A stretch of DNA of 9,068 nucleotides from contig JBKJLF010000529.1 of the NCBI GenBank assembly GCA_046597185.1, positions 1 through 9,068 of the forward strand, written 5' to 3'. The stretch's first letter is position 1; the number at the start of each line of letters is the position of its first letter. Position numbers and translations under genes: made by a program. The notes under the pieces were generated by a model, which made no database searches, had not been told where the DNA came from, and saw only the letters and a list, made by a program, of their open reading frames with translations. Positions 1-6,518 of the stretch are shown here, piece after piece. Origin of the DNA: CAMBDR01 sp046597185. GTDB lineage: Bacteria; Pseudomonadota; Gammaproteobacteria; Burkholderiales; Burkholderiaceae_D.

Positions 1-1160
1 GCATAAATCCAGTTGCCTGATTCGAGAGTCAGCTTCAGGTTCTGATCAAAATAAGGTAGCCCGGAATGCAGCGGCTTATACACATGTTGCAAGCATGTCT
101 TGAAATACTGTATGGCCGCTTCCTGCCGATGGTTGAGGTATTCGCACTGGGCCAGTGCCAACGACAAATCCAAGGTAAGTGCGTATTCGTGTTCCCAATC
201 ACCTCCCTCCAACAGCGCCAAGCCGTTTTCGAGATAGTGTAAAGCGGAGGTGAACGCTGTGGAAGAGATGGCTTTTTTGCCTGCTTGTAAATTGAACTGT
301 GCCAATGCAATCCGCTCGGTTTTCTCCTGAACCAAATCTTTGGCGGCGTAAAATTGATTCACCACCGCAAACAGGAATTCATCGTTCTGCGCCAGATTCG
401 TTTGCCGCAGCCACAAACGCCCGATTTTCAGATGCAGCACGGCAGTGTCTGCGGCAGGCAGCAGTTCATACGCGGCCTGCTGCACCCGGTCGTGAATAAA
501 ACGGAAACGGTAAGACGCCATTTTGGCCGGGGTGCCTGAGTTGCTGAAACCAAGGAATACTTCTTCGATCCTGAACATCCCTTGCTGTTGCACCAGCCCG
601 GCCTTTACTGCCTCCCATAAGTCGCGAATGGCTAAGGCTGGCGCGCCCCCGGATATCAGAGCACCGTCTTCCGTGCCTGGAAAATCGGTAAATTCGCAGC
701 CGCATTTTTCACAGGCGGGTTTATCAAGCCCAATGGTTTCATGATGTTCCGGCAGGTGTGCATGCGAGGTGCGACCGTGACCGGGCTTACCTGCTTGCTG
801 ACCGCGCGGTTTGGGCCGCGGCGGTGTCGCTCCCGGCACCTTGTCGTCATGTTTGTTTTGCTCGGATTTGCGGCCAAATACGCGCTTTTTTAGTTCCTTG
901 ATCTTGGCCTGTGCGACGGCCAACTCGTTATGCAATGCAGTCTCACGTGCAATGCCTTGCTCAATGGCACATTTGTGTTCGATTTCAAGTTGCGCCATGC
1001 GACTAATGGCTCGCTGATGCTGTGTCTTCCAATAATGTGCATCCCAACAGAGTTGGATATGTTGTTCTTTGGTCAGCGTCACCAAGACCTGCGAAAACGG
1101 CGTCGTTTTCGCATCACTGGTTTGGGGTCGATCAAAGATCGTGTAGGTTGCTGTATCCAT
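1..1160 (-). CDS. Chimeric ORF: IS66 TnpC N-terminus fused in frame to AAA/TPR sensor fragment (partial, runs off the window)
   Basis: Reading leftward from an ATG at 1160, the frame is open for 386 codons to the window edge. Residues 1-165 look like the N-terminus of an IS66-family TnpC transposase: a helical, probably coiled-coil stretch (about 35-92), the hallmark FGRKSE at 95-100, a Pro/Lys/Gly-rich linker, the HLPEHHE segment, a Cys cluster (C150, C153, C155) and FPGTED ending at 165. From about residue 166 the sequence resembles the end of the AAA module and the start of the TPR-like region of large AAA/GAF/kinase sensors: LWEAVKAGL, then FRFIHDRVQQAAYELLP (His at 223), then helical repeats up to the edge. 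The TnpC catalytic domain and the Walker A/B part of the AAA module are absent, so neither parent activity is expected. No good Shine-Dalgarno sequence precedes the ATG. It could be a deletion scar or a new fusion gene. Domain assignment is from recognised motifs; the junction near 664 is inferred. Confidence 0.72.
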   Translation of the reverse strand, partial: MDTATYTIFDRPQTSDAKTTPFSQVLVTLTKEQHIQLCWDAHYWKTQHQRAISRMAQLEIEHKCAIEQGIARETALHNELAVAQAKIKELKKRVFGRKSEQNKHDDKVPGATPPRPKPRGQQAGKPGHGRTSHAHLPEHHETIGLDKPACEKCGCEFTDFPGTEDGALISGGAPALAIRDLWEAVKAGLVQQQGMFRIEEVFLGFSNSGTPAKMASYRFRFIHDRVQQAAYELLPAADTAVLHLKIGRLWLRQTNLAQNDEFLFAVVNQFYAAKDLVQEKTERIALAQFNLQAGKKAISSTAFTSALHYLENGLALLEGGDWEHEYALTLDLSLALAQCEYLNHRQEAAIQYFKTCLQHVYKPLHSGLPYFDQNLKLTLESGNWIY

Positions 1161-1250
1161 CAACCAGAATATACGCAAGTTTGCGTAATGTGTTCACTGG
1201 TTTTTACCTACCCAAGCATAAAGTGCTACGGGTTCACCGAATATTTACAC
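664..1250 (-). mobile_element. IS66-type insertion sequence remnant (5' end of tnpC plus upstream DNA)
   Basis: The FGRKSE motif, CxxCxC cluster and FPGTED block place this in the IS66 TnpC group. Only the N-terminal third of the transposase survives; the DDE catalytic part is missing, so the element is not autonomous. The inner boundary is the fusion point near 664. The outer boundary is uncertain: on the minus strand a stretch starting TGTAAATATTCGG at about 1249 is a possible element end, but I see no second end or target duplication to confirm it. No tnpA or tnpB genes are present, which fits the single-gene IS66 subgroup or simple loss. Confidence 0.6.
1172..1187. repeat. Short perfect inverted repeat upstream of the chimeric ORF
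   Basis: Seven-base arms, tacgcaa and ttgcgta, flank a 2-base centre. The element lies 12 bases upstream of the ATG of the leftward ORF, where an operator or an element-end protein site could sit. Its function is unknown; chance occurrence is possible for a repeat of this size. Confidence 0.4.
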
Positions 1251-1260
1251 TCCGATTTTA

Positions 1261-1282
1261 AATCAAGTGCAACTACTTGATT
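1261..1282. repeat. Inverted repeat aatcaagt / acttgatt
   Basis: Eight-base perfect arms surround a 6-base loop (gcaact), followed eight bases later by an A5T6 tract. The stem is AT-rich, so it is a weak candidate for a transcription terminator. It could instead be an operator or part of a mobile-element boundary. Confidence 0.4.
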
Positions 1283-1334
1283 ATTAAGAGAAAAATTTTT
1301 TGTGTGTTAAAGATGGGTTAATATCCAACTGGCG

Positions 1335-2153
1335 ATGTGGGCTTCGGCGTCTGAATTGATTTTGATGTCTCTGGCCTTGGCCAATCTGTTTAACCAAGAA
1401 AAGAAAGCCAAGGAAAAGGCGCAAGCGGTTGCGGTACGCTTGTTGCGGCAATCGAAGTCGATTCTTGAACGCAAAGTTTCGATGCGCACACTTGAACTGG
1501 AAAAGGAACAAATTCGTACTAAAAAACTGCTGCATAATATACTTCCGGTGGAGGTTGCCATGCAGTTGTCTGAAACCGGGTGTGCGCACTCAGCACGGCA
1601 CGATTTGGTGAGCATTTTATTTACCGATTTTGTCGGCTTCACCGATGCGGTTTCCACCATGCCGCCTGATCGCTTGGTCATCGATTTGAATGAAATATTT
1701 GCCGCATTTGATGACATTACCGATGCTTGCGGGGTGGAAAAAATCAAAACCATTGGCGACGCCTACATGGCAGCCGCAGGCTTGCCCAAGCCTTGCGAGG
1801 ATCACGCACAGCGTTGCGTTCGTGCTGCGCTGCTGATGGTAGATTATTTGAATCAGCGTAATGATGCGGCCAGCATTAAATGGGGAATGCGGATTGGGAT
1901 TCATTCCGGCCCGGTGGTATCGGGCGTGGTTGGCAAACGAAAATTTGCCTTCGATATTTGGGGTGAAACTGTGAATATTGCCTCACTGATGGAGAGTGCC
2001 GGGGAGAATGGCCGGATTAACGTTTCGGCGTATACTTGCGAGCTGATTCAAACCGAGTTTGAATGCCAATATCGTGGCAGGTTGAACGCCAGAGATATGA
2101 GGACGATGGAAATGTATTTTGTTGTCCAACCACTCAACGATGGGATGTATTAG
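1335..2153 (+). CDS. Truncated class III adenylate cyclase homologue, probably inactive
   Basis: The 272-aa product starts with SASELILMSLALANLF, which matches the last helix of 7TMR-DISM receptors. A coiled coil (about 20-75) and the LLHNILPVEVA linker typical before cyclase domains follow, then a class III catalytic domain (about 90-265). Both metal-binding aspartates are present (D98 in FTDFVGF, D142 in TIGDAYM). The adenine-specifying pair K136 and D207 and the transition-state N214 are also there. The transition-state Arg, expected four residues after N214, is Leu (L218, codon CTG at 1986). Homologous codons extend upstream of the ATG to about 1314, where a TAA closes the frame, so the receptor half is lost. 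No Shine-Dalgarno is visible. It is probably a decaying pseudogene; a cytosolic nucleotide-binding role cannot be excluded. Confidence 0.8.
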   Translation: MWASASELILMSLALANLFNQEKKAKEKAQAVAVRLLRQSKSILERKVSMRTLELEKEQIRTKKLLHNILPVEVAMQLSETGCAHSARHDLVSILFTDFVGFTDAVSTMPPDRLVIDLNEIFAAFDDITDACGVEKIKTIGDAYMAAAGLPKPCEDHAQRCVRAALLMVDYLNQRNDAASIKWGMRIGIHSGPVVSGVVGKRKFAFDIWGETVNIASLMESAGENGRINVSAYTCELIQTEFECQYRGRLNARDMRTMEMYFVVQPLNDGMY

Positions 2154-2357
2154 TGCGATACATAATGGGCGGAATTTTTTTCTGCTTTGAGTTTTTTTGT
2201 TTATTTGTCGGGCATAATCAAGGACACAGGCAGGCCAATGCAGCGCTTTACTGTCGATTGCGATATCCACAATCGTTAGATTTGCAACAATGGAAACTTG
2301 TATGGCGGCGCTGTTGACTGCGAGCAAGTAATGCAGCAATCAAAGGGAAAACTCGGT
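2154..2357 (+). other. Intergenic leader before the sensor kinase
   Basis: A T-rich stretch (2174-2205) is followed by a possible -10 box cataat at 2213-2218, but its spacing to any -35-like hexamer is poor. A 6-base inverted repeat (cgattg/caatcg, 2255-2275) lies upstream of the kinase start. The kinase frame is open back to a TTG at 2298, but that upstream extension has no signal-peptide character. I see no other gene here. Confidence 0.4.
2343..2348 (+). promoter_or_regulatory. Shine-Dalgarno that decides the kinase start
   Basis: AAGGGA lies 9 bases before the ATG at 2358. The protein then opens with a charged n-region and a hydrophobic stretch, a standard signal peptide. Starts at TTG 2298 or ATG 2331 would put an extra 9-20 residues before it. 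Confidence 0.55.
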
Positions 2358-5300
2358 ATGCGAATAAATTGTAAATGTGTGCAATGGCTGGTTTTCTGGC
2401 TCGGTGCCTGCCTGTCGTTTGTGGTAATGGCAGCCGCTGCTGCGCCTTTCACTCCCGTTCGGAACTTTCCCTTTACCGAGCCGCAGTTTGAACGCGTGAG
2501 CGAGGTAGACATGCTGGATGCGCAAGTCATCACCGCGCTGGCGCAGGATGCGCGTGGCCTGATCTGGATCGGCACACAAAAAGGTCTAGTTCGTTACGAC
2601 GGCTACCGTTTCCGCAGGTTTGTCCATAACCCCCGCGACCCGCTTTCGCTTGCGGGCGATTATATTTTTTCTTTGTGGGCCGGGCAGGACGGGCGGATTT
2701 GGATTGGCACCAGTAGTGATGGTGTCTCAGTGTTTGACCCCGCCACCGAGCGTTTTGAAAATTTTCAGCACGATGCAAAAAACCAGGGCAGTCTGGGTGC
2801 TGGCACCATTCGCGCCATTACCGGGGATGAGCGTGGCGGGATATGGATTGCGACCGAGCAGGGGCTAAACCACCTGCCGGTTTCCGGCAAACGCTTTATT
2901 CATTTCAAACATGGCAGCGACAGCCACAGCCTGTTGGATGACAAGGTACGCAGCCTGTTATGGGATAAAACAGGCCGCTTGTGGGTGGGTAGCTTCAGTG
3001 GTTTGCAACGCATGACCAAGGACGGCAAAAGCTTTGAAACCATGGCGACGGGTAAAGAGGTGCGCACCCTGTTCCAGGCGCAGGATGGTAAGCTGTGGCT
3101 GGGTACCCGCGAACACGGTGTCGCCTGGCTTATGCCAGACACGACCGAGCGCGGCCCGACCGAGCGCGGCCCGACCGAAGTACATTGGTTGCCGTTGGCG
3201 CAACTAAGTCACCCTTGGGTTGACGGCATTGCACAAGTGCAAACAGATCAAATCTGGTTGGCAAGCACTGGCGGCGGCATTATTGTCGTTGCTGCCAGCG
3301 ACGGCCATGTGCTGCAAACCTTGCGCCACGACGTAACATTGCCCGGCAATTTGGCCTTGGATAGTGTCAAACCGCTGTTGCTTGACCGCGCCGGTTGGCT
3401 ATGGGTTGGCACCTGGGGTGCGGGCTTACAGCGCATGAATGCCAACAACACCATGCTGCGCATCATCAGGCATAGCCCAAAGCAGCCAGGCGGCTTGAGC
3501 CACCCCGATATACGCAGTGTGCTGGAGCTGGCCAACGGCCAGTTGCTGTTTGGCAGCGAGGGTAATGGGATTGACATTTTTGACCAGCAACGCGGGCTGA
3601 TTGGCGCTTACAGGCCGCGCGTTGACAGTGCGGAGCAAACAGGCGCGCTGCCGGATACAGTTGTCAAAGCTCTGGCCCAAACCCCCGACGGAACAATATG
3701 GGCGGGCACACAACAAGCCGGATTGCTGAGCCAATTGGCTGGCAACAGCGCTTGGGTGGCGGCACCGGATTTGCCAAGTAAGCAAATTAGCAAGCTTTTG
3801 GTCAGCCGCGACGGCACTCTGTGGGTTGGAACAACTCGTGGTGCGGCCTACTTGCGGCCAGGCGACAAGGTGCGATTTGAAACGCTCACGGATGAAAATA
3901 GCAAACCGATGCAAAGCTATGTCTATGCAATAGTCGAAGATGGGCAGGGCCGTATCTGGCTTGGCACCGCTAACGGCTTGTGGGTGCAAGAGCCAGGGCA
4001 CCGTGGCCTGATTGCCATACCCGCCGAACCCAATCACCCGGCGGGACTGGTTTCCAACTTTATTCCCGACCTGTTGTTTGACAGCCAAGGCCGCCTGTGG
4101 GTTGGCACCGAGAAGGGGCTGGAACGTTTGCAAAGTTGGGATGGCAAACGTGCCCGGTTTGAGCATGTGAGCGCATTGCTTGGCCAACCCGGCAAAGCCC
4201 TAGGTGGCAATTTAATGGAAGACAATGCAGGCCGGATTTGGACGGATGAAGTGATAATAGATACGGGTGTAACTACGGGTTTAACTACGGGTGTAACTAC
4301 GGGCGCGAAGGATCGGGCGGCGAATGCCACAGCCAAGATGCGCAGTTGGCCCATCACTCAGGCTGACGGCATGAGTATCGGCTCAAGCTGGAATGGCTCC
4401 TATGGCAAAACCCGTGACGGCTTGCTGCTCTTTGGCGGTACACTTGGTGTGGCCATTATCGACCCGAGCCGCTTCAAACCCTACGTTTATGCCCCGCCCG
4501 TGGTTGCCGTGGCTTTAAGCATCAACGGCCAAGCCACCCCCTTGGGGCCGTTGGTAAACGTGCCTGCGGATTCGCTGGGCAAACCCGCTCTCGCCAAACC
4601 CGCCTCTGTCAAACCTGCCGCCACACTCACCCTAACCCCGGAGCAACGCAGTTTTTCGCTCGAATTTGCCGCCCTCGACTATTCAGACCCAAAGAAAAAC
4701 CGCTACCAATATCGCCTGCAAGGCTACGACCAAGAATGGATCAACACCGACGCCGACTATCGCAGCGCTAACTACGCCAATTTATGGCCCGGTTCCTATA
4801 CGCTGCAAGTGCGCGGCAGCAATCGGCTGGGTGTGTTCAGCCCGCAGGAACTGCGCATTCCCGTGCGCATTTTGCCCGCATGGTGGCAAACCTGGTGGTT
4901 TGGCCTTGTGCTGCTGTTGGGCCTGATGGCTTTAATTGCGGCGCTGGTGCAAACCCGCACCCGCTACCTGCGCCAGCGCCAGCATGTGCTGGAGCAACAG
5001 GTGGCTGAGCGCACCAGTGAATTGCACCAAAAGCAGCTTGAGCTGGTTGATGCTAACCATGACCTGAATGAATCCAATACGGCACTGAACGAATCCAATA
5101 CGGCACTGAACGAATCCAATGCGGCACTGAACGACGCCAACGCCGATCTGGCATTATCGGTAGAAACCCTGCGCCAGTTAGGCGACATTGGCCGCGATAT
5201 CACCGCCAACCTCGACGCCGAGATTGTGTTCCAGTCGCTCTACCTGTACGTAGGCGGACTGCTTGATGCGCCAGCGATGACGATTTATCGCATAAACGCT

Positions 5301-6503
5301 GCCACCAAATCGCTCGATGCGGTATTCGGACGCGATGATGATCAGGTCATGCCCATGCGCACTATCGCGCTCGACTCACCCACCTCCAACGCAGCAAGGG
5401 TGGTACGCGAACGACAGGAACTGCTGCTGAACTTCGACCCGCAGGACGATGCCACCCATATCCCCGGCACCCGCCAAATGCTCACCGCCCTGTTCGCCCC
5501 GCTGATCGTAGACGACCAAGTGCTTGGGGTAATGTCAGTCCAGTCCGACAAGCAAAACGCCTACGGCGAGCGCGAGCGGTTGATCTTTCGTAACCTCACC
5601 GCCTACGGTGCCATTGCACTGGCCAATGCTGCTGCCGTGGCGGCCCTGCACCAAGCCCAGGGGCAACTGGTGCAGCAGGAAAAAATGGCCTCACTCGGTG
5701 GCTTGGTGGCGGGCATCGCGCACGAAATCAACACCCCGCTGGGCACCACGCTGGTGGCGATATCCGGTGTGGAAGGCGCATGGCAGACACTGCAAACTGC
5801 CATAGCCAGTGGCCACCTCTCCAAAACGGAACTGGATTCCTGCACTACTGAAGGCATGGAATACACCGCCCTGGCCCTTAAAACCGCCACCCGCGCCGCC
5901 GAACTGATAGCCCTGTTCAAAACCATTTCAGTAAACACCGCCAGCGACCGCTCAATGGCGATTGAATTGCCCGACTATTTGGAGGAGTTGGCAACGCTGG
6001 TACGCACCCAGCTCACACAAAACGGCTGCAAACTTGAAATAACCGCCACACCCGGTTTATGCATCCATGTTGTGCCAGATGCACTCACCGAAGCCTTGAG
6101 CCGCATTCTGGTAAACGTGCTGAACCACGCCTTCGCCGACGGCCGCACCGGCACCCTGCGCCTTTGTGCGCAAGCCGATACAGGTGATGAAGGTGATGAA
6201 GTGGTGATCACCGTTAGCGACGACGGCCACGGCATTGCACCGGAAGACCTGCCCAAAGTGTTCGACCCGTTCTTCACCACCAAAAGCGGGATGCACGGCC
6301 ATGTGGGGCTGGGCCTGCATGTGGCCTACAACCATGTAACGGAACGGTTAAAAGGCAAAATCCAGATCACCAGCACCCTTGGCGAAGGCACCTGCGTGGA
6401 AATACGCTTGAAAAAGCCTGAATACATAGTGGCCAGAATTTTTTCTACTACGGTTAAAAAACCCGAAAAAACGGCTGCTCCGCCTACCTTGGCGACGGCG
6501 TAA
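2358..6503 (+). CDS. Membrane sensor histidine kinase with double propeller, Y_Y_Y, GAF, HisKA and HATPase domains
   Basis: The 1381-aa protein begins with a signal peptide (MRINCKCVQWLVFWLG... ending in an Ala-rich cleavage region). About fourteen Reg_prop blades follow (about 40-715), marked by repeated [IL]W[IVL]GT motifs; this number fits two seven-bladed periplasmic propellers. A Y_Y_Y domain (about 765-840), one membrane helix (about 845-867), a coiled coil (868-938) and a GAF domain (935-1097) come next. The HisKA H-box is GIAHEINTPLG with phospho-acceptor H1122. The ATPase shows an N-box (N1253, N1256), DxGxG (D1288-G1292), FDPFFTTK (1302-1309) and GHVGLGLH (1314-1321), so the kinase core looks intact. 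The expected role is to sense an extracytoplasmic ligand, perhaps a carbohydrate as in related HTCS proteins, and autophosphorylate. Unlike hybrid HTCS proteins it has no receiver or HTH domain, and no response regulator is nearby. Four tandem repeats interrupt it. The ligand is unknown. Confidence 0.9.
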   Translation: MRINCKCVQWLVFWLGACLSFVVMAAAAAPFTPVRNFPFTEPQFERVSEVDMLDAQVITALAQDARGLIWIGTQKGLVRYDGYRFRRFVHNPRDPLSLAGDYIFSLWAGQDGRIWIGTSSDGVSVFDPATERFENFQHDAKNQGSLGAGTIRAITGDERGGIWIATEQGLNHLPVSGKRFIHFKHGSDSHSLLDDKVRSLLWDKTGRLWVGSFSGLQRMTKDGKSFETMATGKEVRTLFQAQDGKLWLGTREHGVAWLMPDTTERGPTERGPTEVHWLPLAQLSHPWVDGIAQVQTDQIWLASTGGGIIVVAASDGHVLQTLRHDVTLPGNLALDSVKPLLLDRAGWLWVGTWGAGLQRMNANNTMLRIIRHSPKQPGGLSHPDIRSVLELANGQLLFGSEGNGIDIFDQQRGLIGAYRPRVDSAEQTGALPDTVVKALAQTPDGTIWAGTQQAGLLSQLAGNSAWVAAPDLPSKQISKLLVSRDGTLWVGTTRGAAYLRPGDKVRFETLTDENSKPMQSYVYAIVEDGQGRIWLGTANGLWVQEPGHRGLIAIPAEPNHPAGLVSNFIPDLLFDSQGRLWVGTEKGLERLQSWDGKRARFEHVSALLGQPGKALGGNLMEDNAGRIWTDEVIIDTGVTTGLTTGVTTGAKDRAANATAKMRSWPITQADGMSIGSSWNGSYGKTRDGLLLFGGTLGVAIIDPSRFKPYVYAPPVVAVALSINGQATPLGPLVNVPADSLGKPALAKPASVKPAATLTLTPEQRSFSLEFAALDYSDPKKNRYQYRLQGYDQEWINTDADYRSANYANLWPGSYTLQVRGSNRLGVFSPQELRIPVRILPAWWQTWWFGLVLLLGLMALIAALVQTRTRYLRQRQHVLEQQVAERTSELHQKQLELVDANHDLNESNTALNESNTALNESNAALNDANADLALSVETLRQLGDIGRDITANLDAEIVFQSLYLYVGGLLDAPAMTIYRINAATKSLDAVFGRDDDQVMPMRTIALDSPTSNAARVVRERQELLLNFDPQDDATHIPGTRQMLTALFAPLIVDDQVLGVMSVQSDKQNAYGERERLIFRNLTAYGAIALANAAAVAALHQAQGQLVQQEKMASLGGLVAGIAHEINTPLGTTLVAISGVEGAWQTLQTAIASGHLSKTELDSCTTEGMEYTALALKTATRAAELIALFKTISVNTASDRSMAIELPDYLEELATLVRTQLTQNGCKLEITATPGLCIHVVPDALTEALSRILVNVLNHAFADGRTGTLRLCAQADTGDEGDEVVITVSDDGHGIAPEDLPKVFDPFFTTKSGMHGHVGLGLHVAYNHVTERLKGKIQITSTLGEGTCVEIRLKKPEYIVARIFSTTVKKPEKTAAPPTLATA
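3142..3180 (+). repeat. 15-bp tandem repeat encoding TERGP
   Basis: Two identical 15-base units (3142-3156, 3157-3171) and a partial third encode TERGPTERGPTE. They lie in the loop after propeller blade 5 of the sensor kinase. The unit keeps the reading frame, consistent with replication slippage in a tolerant surface loop. Confidence 0.85.
4263..4303 (+). repeat. 12-bp tandem repeat encoding TGVT-type units
   Basis: Three 12-base units (acgggtgtaact, with one base changed in the middle copy) plus a partial fourth encode TGVTTGLTTGVTTG. They fall in propeller blade 13, whose usual WxGT motif is degenerate (IWTDEV), so the repeat appears to have expanded inside a blade or its connecting loop. 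Confidence 0.85.
4581..4625 (+). repeat. Imperfect 15-bp repeat encoding KPAxx units
   Basis: Three degenerate 15-base copies starting aaaccc/aaacct encode KPALA, KPASV and KPAAT. They make a Lys/Pro/Ala linker just before the Y_Y_Y domain of the sensor kinase. Confidence 0.7.
5064..5147 (+). repeat. 21-bp tandem repeat encoding an LNESNTA heptad in the signalling coiled coil
   Basis: Three nearly identical 21-base units (5064-5084, 5085-5105, 5106-5126) and a diverged fourth encode LNESNTA, LNESNTA, LNESNAA, LNDANAD. The unit is exactly seven residues, one coiled-coil heptad with Leu at a fixed position. Gain or loss of a copy would change the length of the helix between membrane and GAF domain without shifting its register. 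Confidence 0.9.
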
Positions 6504-6518
6504 CTGAGGAATATAGGT

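Larger units (their letters stand above)
1161..1334. other. AT-rich divergent intergenic region with two inverted repeats
   Basis: This stretch separates the leftward chimeric ORF from the rightward cyclase fragment. It contains inverted repeats at 1172-1187 and 1261-1282 and an A5T6 tract around 1290-1300. The frame of the cyclase is closed by a TAA at 1308-1310; between that stop and the ATG at 1335 the codons still read like receptor sequence (VNIQLA). The junction between foreign or IS-derived DNA and the truncated cyclase gene is therefore near 1310. I found no convincing sigma-70 promoter for either gene. Confidence 0.5.

Noticed and set aside
1051..1330. Ten-base sequence atatccaact present in inverted orientation at 1051-1060 and 1321-1330
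   Set aside because: Both copies fall in recognisable codons of different genes and the match does not extend, so chance is the likeliest explanation.
1307..1753. Minus-strand open frame (148 codons) opposite the cyclase fragment
   Set aside because: The plus strand encodes clear cyclase motifs here; the antisense product is Ser-rich and without a recognisable pattern.
2145..2181. Hairpin atgtat/atacat followed by a T tract, as a terminator for the cyclase gene
   Set aside because: The stem is only six AT-rich pairs and the T tract is about 11 bases away, so it does not fit an intrinsic terminator.
3426..4187. Long minus-strand open frame (253 codons) opposite the kinase
   Set aside because: It lies wholly inside the well-supported kinase frame, has no recognisable domain, and is explained by the repetitive propeller codons.
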